Below, in pieces: positions 9,149 to 18,074 of a stretch of 64,000 nucleotides of DNA. This stretch comes from Mangrovibacter plantisponsor (GTDB taxonomy: Bacteria; Pseudomonadota; Gammaproteobacteria; Enterobacterales; Enterobacteriaceae): assembly GCF_003182475.1 (NCBI RefSeq), contig NZ_QGTS01000021.1, positions 1 to 64,000 of the forward strand. Reading direction: 5' to 3'. The position numbers and the translations under genes were made by a program. Position 1 is the stretch's first letter, and every line of letters begins with the position of its first letter. The notes under the pieces were generated by a model that saw nothing but the letters and a program-made list of their open reading frames with translations, did no database searches and was not told the DNA's origin.

Positions 9149-10249
9149 ATGGCAAAGTTACGTGTGGGGATCGTGTTTGGTGGTAAATCTTCCGAGCATG
9201 AAGTGTCCCTTCAGTCGGCAAAAAATATTGTCGACGCCATTGATAAAACAAAATTCGACGTTGTCCTTCTGGGTATTGATAAACAAGGCCAGTGGCATAT
9301 TAACGACGCATCCAGCTATCTCCTGAATGCAAACAATCCGGCATTAATTGCCCTGAACCGTTCAGATAAAAACGTGGCGCTGGTGCCGGGAGTTGACCAA
9401 AACCAACTGATAGACTCAGGCAGCGCGCATTCGCTGGGCCAAATTGACGTAATTTTCCCGATAGTCCACGGCACGTTAGGTGAAGATGGCTCCTTGCAGG
9501 GCATGTTGCGCATGGCAAACCTGCCGTTTGTCGGTTCTAGTGTACTGGGTTCCGCCATGTGCATGGACAAAGACGTTACCAAGCGCCTCTTGCGTGATGC
9601 CGGGTTGAAAATTGCGCCGTTTGTCACACTGACCCGCACCAATCGCCATCGCTATGATTTCCAGGCACTGGAACAGCAATTCGGTTTACCGATGTTTGTT
9701 AAACCCGCCAACCAGGGTTCTTCTGTTGGCGTGAGTAAAGTGACCAGTGAAGCTGAGTTTATCGCAGCCACAGACCTTGCTTTTGAGTTCGACCATAAAG
9801 TTGTGGTTGAACAAGGAATTAACGGCCGAGAAATTGAGTGTGCTGTACTGGGGAATGGCGACCCGCAGGCCAGCGTATGCGGTGAAATTGTCGTGAAAAG
9901 TGCATTTTACTCTTACGACACCAAATACATTGACGACCAGGGCGCCGACGTAGTTGTCCCGGCAGCGCTTACTGAAGAAGTCAGTGATAATATCCGGGCC
10001 ATTGCTGTAAAAGCTTACCAGGCTCTGGATTGCCTGGGCATGGCGCGCGTGGATGTTTTCCTGACACCAGGCAACCAGGTTATTATTAATGAAATCAATA
10101 CATTACCTGGCTTTACTAATATCAGCATGTACCCCAAATTGTGGCAGGCCAGCGGGTTAAGCTACCAGGCGTTGATCACCCGCCTGATAGAGCTTGCACT
10201 GGAACGCCACCAACAAGATAACGCACTGAAAAGCAGCGTTGCGCATTAA
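9149..10249 (+). CDS. ddlA: D-alanine--D-alanine ligase A
   Basis: DdlA joins two D-alanines with ATP for the peptidoglycan stem peptide. The 366-residue protein matches E. coli DdlA throughout: [19 protein letters not shown] at the N-terminus, [16 protein letters not shown], the ATP-grasp block [16 protein letters not shown], and the C-terminal metal and D-Ala region MARVDVFL and [20 protein letters not shown]. The ATG at 9149 is preferred to 9140 because AGGAA is well spaced only from it and alignment gives MAKLRVG as the start. The gene is divergent from the MdtG-like gene. Confidence 0.97.
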   Translation: MAKLRVGIVFGGKSSEHEVSLQSAKNIVDAIDKTKFDVVLLGIDKQGQWHINDASSYLLNANNPALIALNRSDKNVALVPGVDQNQLIDSGSAHSLGQIDVIFPIVHGTLGEDGSLQGMLRMANLPFVGSSVLGSAMCMDKDVTKRLLRDAGLKIAPFVTLTRTNRHRYDFQALEQQFGLPMFVKPANQGSSVGVSKVTSEAEFIAATDLAFEFDHKVVVEQGINGREIECAVLGNGDPQASVCGEIVVKSAFYSYDTKYIDDQGADVVVPAALTEEVSDNIRAIAVKAYQALDCLGMARVDVFLTPGNQVIINEINTLPGFTNISMYPKLWQASGLSYQALITRLIELALERHQQDNALKSSVAH

Positions 10250-10254
10250 TTGCT

Positions 10255-10470
10255 TTACTCTTGTTCTTCTGCCGCTGCCTGCGGGTGGCGGCGAATAATT
10301 TTCCCCGCGAGCCAGAAACTGATAACCCAGGTAACCAGCCCCACAGCATAACTTTTCCACCCTTCAGTGGGGAAACCAGCCAGCCCTATCACACCATTGA
10401 GTATAAAAATCAGCCCAATAGCAAACGCATAATAGTGCCAGTCACGGCGAAGTTTCGTGCTCAGAGTCAT
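10255..10470 (-). CDS. yaiZ: Small inner-membrane protein YaiZ (DUF2754)
   Basis: The 71-residue protein matches E. coli YaiZ, for example RRDWHYYAFAIGLIFILNG and YAVGLVTWVISFWLAG. It has two predicted membrane helices and a charged tail. The ATG at 10470 is chosen because GGAG lies 9 bases upstream and the N-terminus matches the E. coli protein; the frame is open further upstream. Its stop lies 5 bases from the ddlA stop in convergent orientation. Function is unknown. Confidence 0.9.
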   Translation of the reverse strand: MTLSTKLRRDWHYYAFAIGLIFILNGVIGLAGFPTEGWKSYAVGLVTWVISFWLAGKIIRRHPQAAAEEQE

Positions 10471-10727
10471 ACACAACAGGCTCCATTTACCCAATAAACA
10501 ACCATTATCCAATATTCTGCACAGCCAGTCTGTGTAGTGTGTCGCGCCGCAGAAACGTTCTGCCTGGGCACAGAAATATGACAATTATTACAGTCTGTAA
10601 AAACCAGGATTATTCCGTAACCCAAATTACCACTATTCTGATGTCCGCCATGACATCGGGCTGTAACACTCTTGGTACTTTCTCAATATTTGCCATGCGC
10701 GTAACAATTACGGCAAGAGGGTGCACT

Positions 10728-11024
10728 ATGACAGACCTGCCAATTCGTAACCTGCCCCGGGCTCGCCCCAAAGCAACGCTGCCGGGGAATATTGCCTATG
10801 CAGTTTTCGTATTGTTTTGTTTCTGGGTAGGTTCACACTTACTCAATATGTTGTCTCATTCGCAAGGTATTTTTGAACACTTGCTACAGACGAACAACCA
10901 AACAGACGGGCCGGCTATTGAAATGAGTATGCTGGTCAGCACTATTTTTGGGTTAGTGCCTGTACTGGCGGGCGGTTTTATTCTGGCGGTACTGGCACTG
11001 GTGTTTAAACTACGCCGTCTGTAA
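10728..11024 (+). CDS. yaiY: Inner-membrane protein YaiY (DUF2755)
   Basis: The 98-residue product matches E. coli YaiY, with LPGNIAYAVFVLFCFWVGSHLLN as the first membrane helix (about residues 21-43) and a second helix near the C-terminus (TIFGLVPVLAGGFILAVLAL, about 73-92). The ATG at 10728 has AGAGG 7-8 bases upstream. The open frame extends to 10539 but without similarity or ribosome site. It is convergent with sbmA. yaiW, which follows sbmA in E. coli, is missing. Function is unknown. Confidence 0.9.
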   Translation: MTDLPIRNLPRARPKATLPGNIAYAVFVLFCFWVGSHLLNMLSHSQGIFEHLLQTNNQTDGPAIEMSMLVSTIFGLVPVLAGGFILAVLALVFKLRRL

Positions 11025-11032
11025 TGTTTTTT

Positions 11033-11055
11033 GCCGGGAGTATTGCGCTCCCGGC
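11033..11055. terminator. Hairpin between convergent yaiY and sbmA
   Basis: GCCGGGAG and CTCCCGGC form a perfect 8-bp stem with a 7-base loop 8 bases after the yaiY stop. The T-run lies before the stem on the plus strand, so it is not a canonical terminator. It probably protects or ends both converging transcripts. Confidence 0.5.
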
Positions 11056-11069
11056 AACCAGCCAGGTTA

Positions 11070-12287
11070 TCAGGCCACTTCCACTTCTTCCGGTTCCGGA
11101 ATGTTATCCAGCTCCCGTTCAAAGCTACGCAGACGCTTATAAATTGACATCAATTCTACCAGGGTTGTCCAGGAGCTGATCAAATACTGGAATGCCCCGC
11201 GAACCTGCCCGAACACATTGGTAATCTGCGTCATCAGCCCCAGTGTGATGGTGCCTGCAGCAATCGACGGAAACAGCAGGAAAATACCAAATACCGTATC
11301 TACCTGCAGATACAGAATGCGCACAATATTGAAGTACATATAGTGGAAATAGAGGCGGAAATAGTTTTTACGCACCCCGGTATACAGCTCTTTTACCGTA
11401 GGCGGCGTTGCGCGCATTTTGTCGTCTTCACCGTACACCAGTTCTTTTCGGTAAGCCGCTTCAACGCGCTGGTTTTTAAACTCAAGCCCGGGCAGTTTTA
11501 TCCCGACCAGAGCCAAAAGACCGGTACCAAACAGAGACCAGACAATAGCCGCGATCACCAGGCCATAGGGGATCTGCCCCACGATGGGTAACTCAGGAAC
11601 ATGGGGCGACAACGCCACCAGCACAGGCAGGAAAGCAATCAGGGTCATGATGGCGTTAATCAGGCTGACACCCATGTCTTCCAACGTGGAAGCAAAGCGC
11701 ATGGTATCTTCCTGCACACGCTGTGCAGCCCCTTCTATATGGCGCAGGCGCTGCCAGTGCTCCATATAGTGTTCGTTCATGGCGGTACGCCAGCGGAACA
11801 CATAGTGGCTGATAAAGAAATTATTCAGCACCCCCACCACAACCGCTATCAGTGCGATCCCCAGAAAAACGCCCAGCTCGTTATAAAACTGATAGATAGG
11901 CACGCTATTGGGCTTTGCCAGCGCACGCTGGATGAGATCGTAAAACGGCTGGTACCAGGCATTAATTGCCACACTGACTTCCACCAGAAACCAGGTAACA
12001 AAGACAATTAAAGCAGAACCAAGGATAGACCAGTATTGCCAGCGATGCGGGCTGATTTTAAACCACACGAGAGCAAAGGCACCCACACAAAACAAGTAGT
12101 AAGCGTAAAACAACAGATAGCACCCGGACCAGAAGCGTGCGGCGCTAATCGGTACATCATTCGTAACTCCGGCTAAATGTTCCAGCCAACTCTCCCCACC
12201 CGCCTGCCAGAAAATCACCGCTATCATCGCCCAGATAAAAGCCGACAGGAAAAAGGCTGCCGGTCTGGGGAAAAAAGACTTGAACAT
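11070..12287 (-). CDS. sbmA: Peptide antibiotic transporter SbmA
   Basis: SbmA is a proton-driven homodimeric inner-membrane importer of proline-rich antimicrobial peptides, microcins B17 and J25 and bleomycin. The 405-residue protein has about seven to eight membrane helices and matches E. coli SbmA at [54 protein letters not shown] and the C-terminal IYKRLRSFE. It is transcribed away from the cysteine-hydrolase gene and ends at the yaiY convergence. Confidence 0.96.
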   Translation of the reverse strand: MFKSFFPRPAAFFLSAFIWAMIAVIFWQAGGESWLEHLAGVTNDVPISAARFWSGCYLLFYAYYLFCVGAFALVWFKISPHRWQYWSILGSALIVFVTWFLVEVSVAINAWYQPFYDLIQRALAKPNSVPIYQFYNELGVFLGIALIAVVVGVLNNFFISHYVFRWRTAMNEHYMEHWQRLRHIEGAAQRVQEDTMRFASTLEDMGVSLINAIMTLIAFLPVLVALSPHVPELPIVGQIPYGLVIAAIVWSLFGTGLLALVGIKLPGLEFKNQRVEAAYRKELVYGEDDKMRATPPTVKELYTGVRKNYFRLYFHYMYFNIVRILYLQVDTVFGIFLLFPSIAAGTITLGLMTQITNVFGQVRGAFQYLISSWTTLVELMSIYKRLRSFERELDNIPEPEEVEVA

Positions 12288-12431
12288 GAAAGAACTCCTG
12301 AAAATAACTTCTCGTTATTGGGTTGTTGCATACTGCGACGCTGGCCGGACTTCCGTCTCCATTAACCATAACGCTTTCTGCTACCAGGGCGTTGCAAAAC
12401 TTGTTTCAAAGCATGAAACAGATTGACAAAA

Positions 12432-12968
12432 TCACGCCCCGGCCCATTGTGCCAGAATGCTGGCGACAGGCTGAACCAGCACCGGGTTACCCGGCACGGT
12501 AAAATTACGCCAGACATCATTGTGATGAGCAATCAGTACCTCTGCATTTGCCGCCGGGCGGTTTGCCGTGGTATGCGCATCTTCCGCCACTGTTACGCGG
12601 TAGCCAAGGCCAGCAGCACGTTTTATTGTCGCATCGACACAATAGTCAGTGGCGCACCCACACACTACAAACTCAGTAATGCCAGCGGATTCCAGTTCCT
12701 GAGCCAGAGAAGTGTGCCAGAAGGCATCACAGGCTGTTTTAGTCACACGTAACGCACTTGCTGGTTGATGAAGCTCCGGAAGTACCTCAAAAGCCTCTGT
12801 GCCTGGCTGCATGTCTGCTTCCGCGTGTTGAATAAAAATAACCTGTTCAGCGGCATCAATCAGTTGATTAATACGCTGGCAACACAAGTCACGCGCGACA
12901 CGTTCCGTCGCAAACACACCCAACTGCATATCGACTACCATTACTGCCTGACGCTGTACCATAGCCAT
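12432..12968 (-). CDS. Isochorismatase-family cysteine hydrolase
   Basis: The 178-residue cytosolic protein has the full catalytic set of the cysteine hydrolase superfamily. Asp is in VVDMQLGVF (about residue 13), Lys in VTKTACDAF (about 76), and Cys in the CGCATDYCVDATIKRA block (about 103-118). Such enzymes hydrolyse small amides or imides (nicotinamide, ureidoacrylate and others), and the substrate cannot be told here. It lies between sbmA and ampH, which are adjacent in E. coli. Two closely spaced ATGs (12968 and 12962) could both serve the GGGGGTGA ribosome site. Confidence 0.85.
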   Translation of the reverse strand: MAMVQRQAVMVVDMQLGVFATERVARDLCCQRINQLIDAAEQVIFIQHAEADMQPGTEAFEVLPELHQPASALRVTKTACDAFWHTSLAQELESAGITEFVVCGCATDYCVDATIKRAAGLGYRVTVAEDAHTTANRPAANAEVLIAHHNDVWRNFTVPGNPVLVQPVASILAQWAGA

Positions 12969-13054
12969 TCACCCCCGAAGAAAAAAAGATATTACCACAG
13001 CACAAAACGCCAAACACAGCGCCATACAAAGTGAGCGAATAACCTGAAGACCAG

Positions 13055-13073
13055 GCGGTTGACAATCATTTGC
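13055..13073. promoter_or_regulatory. Fur-like box upstream of ampH
   Basis: TGACAATCATTTGCA (core 13060-13074) matches the 7-1-7 Fur motif TGATAATNATTATCA at 11 of 14 fixed positions. It lies between the divergent cysteine-hydrolase and ampH genes. Similar ATCATTTGCATTTAT words occur before hutW in this window. Fur control of ampH is not something I know of, so this is inference. Confidence 0.4.
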
Positions 13074-13149
13074 ATTTATCACTTTGCACATACGCCAGAA
13101 GTAGTATAAATACCCATTTTATCGAGTGGTTTTACACACAGGATTCGCC

Positions 13150-14307
13150 TTGAAACGTTGTCTGTTCGCCGTGACGGCATTATTGATGTCATTACAACCA
13201 CTGGTGGTAAAAGCCAGCCCATCTCCCGACCCGCTGCTTGCGGCTGATATTGTTGACCGTTATGCCAACCTGATTTACTACGGAACCTCTGCAACCGGCA
13301 TGGCAATGGTGGTAATTGACGGGAACCAGCGGGTTTTCCGCAGCTTCGGTGAGACAAGGCCTGGCAGTAATGTGCGCCCGCAACTGGATTCAGTGATTCG
13401 CATCGCTTCACTGTCCAAACTGATGACCAGTGAAATGCTGGTCAAACTGGCAGAGCAAGGTGTGGTAAAGCTCAATGACCCGCTACAAAAATTCGCCCCT
13501 GCCGGTGATGTTGTGCCTGGCCACAATGGCGTTCCTATTACGCTGGAAAACCTGGCAACTCACACCAGTGGTTTACCGCGGGAACAACCAGGGGGAGCGG
13601 CGCACCGCCCGGTATTTGTCTGGCCGACTTATACCCAGCGCTGGAACTGGTTGTCACATGCCAGCCTGAAAGTCACGCCAGGCAGCGTAGCGGCCTATTC
13701 AAACCTGGGGTTTGACCTGCTGGCTGATGCCCTGTCCCGCGCGGCAGGGCAATCCTGGGTTTCACTGTTTGACACGTACATTACTCGCCCTCTCGGCATG
13801 AAAGACACCACCTATACGCCTTCACCAGACCAGTGCAGAAGGTTAATGGTGGCCGAGAAAAGTGCCAGCCCGTGCAATAACACCCTTGCCGCAATTGGTA
13901 GCGGAGGCGTGTATTCAACACCGGCAGATATGATGCGCTGGATGCAGCAATTTTTATCGTCCGATGTCTACCACCGCTCAGCACAAGCAGACCGGATGCA
14001 AACTCTGATATACCAACGCGGGCAGTTAACCCGCCTGGTGGGAATGGATGTTCCCGGTAAAGCCGATGCGCTGGGGTTGGGCTGGGTTTATATGGCACCG
14101 AAAGATGGCCGGCCAGGTATTATTCAAAAAACCGGCGGTGCCGGTGGCTTTATTACTTATATTGCGATGAACCCACAAGACAATATTGGTGTGTTTATTG
14201 TGGTGACACGCTCTGCGTCAACCCGCTTCACCACTATGAGTGATGGCGTGAACGATTTGGTTGCCGCGCTGAGCAATAATAAACCGCTGGTTATCCCGTC
14301 ATCCTGA
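13150..14307 (+). CDS. ampH: Penicillin-binding protein AmpH (DD-carboxypeptidase/endopeptidase)
   Basis: AmpH is a periplasmic class C-type penicillin-binding protein that trims peptidoglycan peptides. The 385-residue protein has the same length as E. coli AmpH. The active-site S-x-x-K is SLSK (residues 87-90), the Y-S-N motif lies in AAYSNLGFDLLADAL and the K-T-G motif in IQKTGGAGGFITY. The start is taken as TTG at 13150, with AGGA 8 bases upstream and alignment of MKRCLFAVTALL with the E. coli signal peptide. An in-frame GTG at 13126 is the alternative. A 13-bp-stem hairpin follows the stop. Confidence 0.95.
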   Translation: MKRCLFAVTALLMSLQPLVVKASPSPDPLLAADIVDRYANLIYYGTSATGMAMVVIDGNQRVFRSFGETRPGSNVRPQLDSVIRIASLSKLMTSEMLVKLAEQGVVKLNDPLQKFAPAGDVVPGHNGVPITLENLATHTSGLPREQPGGAAHRPVFVWPTYTQRWNWLSHASLKVTPGSVAAYSNLGFDLLADALSRAAGQSWVSLFDTYITRPLGMKDTTYTPSPDQCRRLMVAEKSASPCNNTLAAIGSGGVYSTPADMMRWMQQFLSSDVYHRSAQADRMQTLIYQRGQLTRLVGMDVPGKADALGLGWVYMAPKDGRPGIIQKTGGAGGFITYIAMNPQDNIGVFIVVTRSASTRFTTMSDGVNDLVAALSNNKPLVIPSS

Positions 14308-14310
14308 CAC

Positions 14311-14347
14311 GATTCGCGCCCACTCCCGGTTGTTGTGGGCGCGAATC
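14311..14347. terminator. Long hairpin after ampH
   Basis: GATTCGCGCCCAC and GTGGGCGCGAATC make a perfect 13-bp stem with an 11-base loop directly after the ampH stop. There is no T-run, so termination efficiency is uncertain. Confidence 0.6.
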
Positions 14348-14416
14348 GTAAAATAACCATTTGCCATTCAGGTATACTGGCATCACTGATAACAACGATG
14401 AAGAGCAGAAAGCACT

Positions 14417-15394
14417 ATGTCTGAATTTAATCTGGCTAACCGCCCACGTCGGTTACGCAAATCACCTGCTGTTCGGGCCATGTTCGAAGAAACCACACTG
14501 ACCCGCAATGATCTGATTCTGCCAATATTTGTTGAAGAAGGCCTGGATGATTACACCCCGATAGAAGCAATGCCAGGCGTGGTGCGTATCCCGGAAAAAC
14601 GCCTTGCTTATGAAATTGAGCGCATCGCCAAAGCAGGCATTCGCGGTGTAATGACATTTGGTATTTCTCACCATACCGATGCAACAGGCAGCGATACCTG
14701 GAATGAAAATGGCCTGGTCGCCAGGATGTCACGTATCTGCAAATCCACCGTACCAGAAATGGTAGTGATGTCTGATACCTGCTTTTGTGAATACACCAGC
14801 CACGGCCACTGTGGCGTGCTGTGCGACCATGGAGTGGATAACGACGCAACCCTGGTAAACCTCGGCAAACAGGCTGTGGTTGCTGCTGCTGCAGGTGCTG
14901 ACTTCATTGCCCCTTCTGCCGCAATGGACGGCCAGGTAAAAGCCATTCGCCAGGCGCTGGACGCTGCCGGATTCAGTGAAACCGCCATCATGGCCTATTC
15001 CACTAAGTTTGCTTCTTCGTTTTACGGCCCGTTCCGTGAAGCGGCAGGTACAGCCCTCAAAGGTGACCGTAAAACCTACCAAATGAACCCGCTAAACCGC
15101 CGTGAAGCCATTCGTGAATCACTGCTGGACGAAGCAGAAGGCGCAGATGCGCTGATGGTTAAACCCGCGGGCCCGTATCTGGATATTGTGCGTGATATTC
15201 GCGAACGTACCACGCTGCCACTGGCCGCCTACCAGGTGAGCGGTGAATACTCGATGATTAAGCTGGCAGCAATTGCCGGGGCAATTAACGAAGAAAATGT
15301 GGTGCTGGAAAGCCTGGGGGCAATCAAGCGTGCTGGCGCTGATATCATTCTCAGCTATTTCGCACTGGACCTGGCAGAGAAGAATACCCTGTAA
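14417..15394 (+). CDS. hemB: Delta-aminolevulinic acid dehydratase (porphobilinogen synthase)
   Basis: HemB condenses two 5-aminolevulinates into porphobilinogen in heme synthesis. The 325-residue protein matches E. coli HemB, with the cysteine metal site [17 protein letters not shown] (about residues 119-135), the [15 protein letters not shown] block holding one active-site Lys, and the Schiff-base Lys in [11 protein letters not shown]. The N-terminal [18 protein letters not shown] is diagnostic. A bidirectional terminator follows. The ribosome site is weak. Confidence 0.98.
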   Translation: MSEFNLANRPRRLRKSPAVRAMFEETTLTRNDLILPIFVEEGLDDYTPIEAMPGVVRIPEKRLAYEIERIAKAGIRGVMTFGISHHTDATGSDTWNENGLVARMSRICKSTVPEMVVMSDTCFCEYTSHGHCGVLCDHGVDNDATLVNLGKQAVVAAAAGADFIAPSAAMDGQVKAIRQALDAAGFSETAIMAYSTKFASSFYGPFREAAGTALKGDRKTYQMNPLNRREAIRESLLDEAEGADALMVKPAGPYLDIVRDIRERTTLPLAAYQVSGEYSMIKLAAIAGAINEENVVLESLGAIKRAGADIILSYFALDLAEKNTL

Positions 15395-15410
15395 CAGGCT
15401 CATGCCAACA

Positions 15411-15440
15411 AAAAAAGCAGGAAGCCAGGTTTCCTGCTTT
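15411..15440. terminator. Bidirectional terminator after hemB
   Basis: AAAGCAGGAA and TTCCTGCTTT form a perfect 10-bp stem with a 7-base loop (15414-15440). It has an A-run before it and ends in T's, so it can stop both hemB and the convergent hypothetical gene. Confidence 0.82.
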
Positions 15441-15482
15441 GTGTCACACCGTAACAGACCGGGGCCGGTAGTGTTGTGCCGC

Positions 15483-15782
15483 TTAAGTAACAGCTTCCGG
15501 CTCCGCAGTCAGCATGACCAGGTCTTTATCCCAGGCTTTAAAAATCCGGGTATTGGCCTGGCTACTGCAGCGGTCGCATAGCGGCAGAATATACACCCCA
15601 TCTTCTTTGCCGACTTTAATCACTCTTCCTGCTTCGGTTACTTCGCGGTCGCAACCAAATGCTTCACACTCTGCTGCATGTTTCCCGCGCTGAGCTTCCC
15701 AAAACGCCAGCCAACTACGAAAACCTTTTGGTGGCGTTGATTGTGTGGCACCCGACTCAATTTTCAATGAAACCGTCGTCAT
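15483..15782 (-). CDS. Hypothetical protein with four-cysteine zinc-finger-like pattern
   Basis: The 99-residue protein is not recognised. It has Cys39-x4-Cys44 and Cys69-x2-Cys72, a spacing that could hold one zinc ion. WLAFWEAQRGKHAAECEAFGC precedes a short beta-rich core (VIKVGKEDGVYILPLCDRC; both stretches approximate). No signal peptide or membrane helix is seen. The ATG at 15782 has AAGGAT 6-7 bases upstream. It ends at the hemB terminator in convergent orientation. Its compact size and Cys pairs suggest a real conserved gene. Confidence 0.7.
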   Translation of the reverse strand: MTTVSLKIESGATQSTPPKGFRSWLAFWEAQRGKHAAECEAFGCDREVTEAGRVIKVGKEDGVYILPLCDRCSSQANTRIFKAWDKDLVMLTAEPEAVT

Positions 15783-15956
15783 AAATGTATCCTTACATTT
15801 GTGTCACCGGGCAATGTTACCCGCCCAAATTGTGCGGGTAACAGATGGCATTTCAAGCGCGACTCCGTAAAACTTTGCGTGGCTACGCATCCTGACGCAG
15901 TGAGTTGTTAATATTTGCAGTAAGGATCACGCAACCACCAGCCACCACCACCGGGC

Positions 15957-17324
15957 TCACTCACTCAATACCAACCGGGAGCGGGCCAGGTAGCTGCGCA
16001 ACACGTCCACCGCCAAAAAAGCCACCAGACTTACGCCCATCACCGGAAGGCAATACCCAAGTGCGGCTGCGCACACCGCTACGGCAATACGTGGCCCACC
16101 AGGTAACGCAGTCCAGGCGGCGCTCAATGGCTGTTCACTTCGGGCCGGGCGGCGTAACCACCATTGGCGGTAGCCCAGTGCAATTAACACGCACAACGCC
16201 AGGCCGAATACTGCCAGCAGGATTTGGTTAGCCAGGCCAAACAGAATCCCCATATGAGCATCAATTCCCCAACGAGTGAGTTTCGCCACCAGCGGGAAAT
16301 TGGCAAAATGCACGGCATCAACAATCTGGAAATTCGACGGGTTTACGGAAACGGCGTCTACCTGAGTGGGCCATGCGCGGTTAATTTCCGTCACTGTCCA
16401 GGCCGTGCCCATTTTTTTCGGCGGGCGAATTTCAATTTTATTTGCTGATATGCCCGCCTGCCTTGCTGCAGCCAGAACCTTATCCCAGTCCTGGACGGGG
16501 CCGGCCATCACCATACCACCCTGCATGTGATGCATGGCATGCGGGTCCATTGGTGTGGGTGTACCATCTGCCGTCAAGGATGTACTGACTTGCGGTGTCA
16601 TCCAGCCCAGCTCACTACGCAGCGTATCAATATTGCCCCCGGCCCAGCGCGACCAGGTCAGCCCGGTGGCAGAGAAAAACACCATCCCCACCAGCAGGGT
16701 TAACCCCAGCACAATATGCCAGTGGCGGGTGCGCGCTTTGGCACCACGCACTGGCCCATTGAGCCGTTTTTTTACCCGGGTTTGCCACCACAGCAGCATG
16801 CCACCCACTGCCGCCACCCACATCCAGGAAGCCGCCAGTTCGCTGTAATTACGGCCAAAAACCCCCAGTTGCAGGCTACGGTGAAATTCATCAATCCAGG
16901 TGCGTAACGGTAAAATCCCACTGGTTCCGTAAACCGGCATATCACCGGTTACCGCCAGGGTATACGGGTTAATAAACACGGCACGGGAACGTGAAGCACC
17001 CAGTTCCGGATCAGCAAACTGTACCCGGGTGGTATCTTGCGGACCGGGTGCCGGGCGCACAGCATAAAAGGGTTCAGCAGGCCCTGCATAATGCCTGGCA
17101 GCTTCCACCTGGCGGGATAATGGCTGAGCTTCACCTTGTGGCGTAACAAACAACGTGCTGGCGTACCAGGCATTTTCCAGTTGCGGAGTCAGGACATAGG
17201 CCGTCCCGGTAAGTGCGGCAAGGAAAATAAACGGCCCGACAAACAGACCAATATAAAAATGCAACCGGCGCAGCAACTGCACAACAGCGCCCCGGCCACC
17301 AGCCGGTAATATTTCAGAAGTCAT
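15957..17324 (-). CDS. PepSY-associated transmembrane protein (PepSY_TM family)
   Basis: The 455-residue protein has the PepSY_TM layout. A cytosolic start RRLHFYIGLFVGPF opens the first helix (about residues 17-45). A periplasmic PepSY-like region includes TWIDEFHRSLQLG, then a second helix, a WHIVLGL helix, a large periplasmic loop with the His/Met-rich stretch MDPHAMHHMQGG (about 272-283), and C-terminal helices. The family is often linked to TonB-dependent receptors and metal reduction or uptake, but its reaction is not known. It lies 75 bases downstream of the DUF2946 gene in the same direction, and both carry Met/His-rich loops, so a copper or iron role is plausible. Confidence 0.8.
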   Translation of the reverse strand: MTSEILPAGGRGAVVQLLRRLHFYIGLFVGPFIFLAALTGTAYVLTPQLENAWYASTLFVTPQGEAQPLSRQVEAARHYAGPAEPFYAVRPAPGPQDTTRVQFADPELGASRSRAVFINPYTLAVTGDMPVYGTSGILPLRTWIDEFHRSLQLGVFGRNYSELAASWMWVAAVGGMLLWWQTRVKKRLNGPVRGAKARTRHWHIVLGLTLLVGMVFFSATGLTWSRWAGGNIDTLRSELGWMTPQVSTSLTADGTPTPMDPHAMHHMQGGMVMAGPVQDWDKVLAAARQAGISANKIEIRPPKKMGTAWTVTEINRAWPTQVDAVSVNPSNFQIVDAVHFANFPLVAKLTRWGIDAHMGILFGLANQILLAVFGLALCVLIALGYRQWWLRRPARSEQPLSAAWTALPGGPRIAVAVCAAALGYCLPVMGVSLVAFLAVDVLRSYLARSRLVLSE

Positions 17325-17399
17325 GGCTTACCTGTAATCAGTTATCCAGAAATGACACAGCGGTGCAGCTATCAAGAAAGCCGCACAGCAAAATAAGTG

Positions 17400-17909
17400 T
17401 TAGTGGATAACCAAAACAGGCGGAGCCCTGGCCAGGAATGGACGAAACCACCCGCGGAATGCCGGTACACACACCAGCACAACGGCAGGCATGCGCCGCA
17501 ATGTAATCAGGCACCACAATAATAATGCGGCAACCCAGAAGATAAGCGGCATATGCAGTAATAACTGGCAATAGCCACAAGCCGCATCATCCATCCAGTT
17601 CACTTGCAGTGTGGTTGTGCTGTTGTGCACAACCTCATGATAAGCGGTGTTTTCCCCGGATGATGCGTGGTGCATCCCGTGCTGTTCTCCGGCCTGTTCA
17701 TGAGCCATTGCTGGCTCATGCTGCATCATCTGTGGTTCATGCTGCATCATCGCCATGCCGGGCATTAGCATGTCGCCCATTTCAGGCGTCATTAACCCTT
17801 GTCGCACCAGTGTTTTTGACACAACGGGCGCAACAAACAGCATAAAGATAGCGAGCAGTGCCAGAAAAATACCCACCCGGCCCACTCTGGCGTGGAAATA
17901 ATGCAACAA
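17400..17909 (-). CDS. DUF2946-type membrane protein with Met/His-rich loop
   Basis: After an N-terminal helix (GIFLALLAIFMLFVAPVVS) the protein has a periplasmic loop very rich in Met, His and Glu (MPGMAMMQHEPQMMQHEP onward), a pair ACGYCQLL typical of DUF2946, and a second helix. Loops of this kind bind copper in other proteins. The start is uncertain. The frame is open to a GTG at 17993, but TTG at 17909 gives MLHYFHARVGRVGIF with CAGG upstream and fits the family start better. It is divergent from olsF and precedes the PepSY gene. Confidence 0.72.
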   Translation of the reverse strand: MLHYFHARVGRVGIFLALLAIFMLFVAPVVSKTLVRQGLMTPEMGDMLMPGMAMMQHEPQMMQHEPAMAHEQAGEQHGMHHASSGENTAYHEVVHNSTTTLQVNWMDDAACGYCQLLLHMPLIFWVAALLLWCLITLRRMPAVVLVCVPAFRGWFRPFLARAPPVLVIH

Positions 17910-18013
17910 AACACGGCCTGCCAGAACAAAATGTTGCGCAATTGTACATGAACAGAAATTGTTTTGTTGCACAAAAATGGCAGTCAGCAGCACGCCACAA
18001 GAACGTCACCCCG

Positions 18014-18047
18014 CTGACATGCACCTGTCATGTTGCCGCTTTAAGGT
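18014..18047 (+). promoter_or_regulatory. Pho box and -10 upstream of olsF
   Basis: CTGACAT-GCAC-CTGTCAT (18014-18031) matches the PhoB consensus at 13 of 14 fixed positions. TAAGGT lies exactly 10 bases after it, the same spacing as in the phoA promoter of this window. The site is 38-44 bases before the olsF start. Confidence 0.8.
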
Positions 18048-18074
18048 CAGCCTCAAAATAGAGGAGGAATGACC

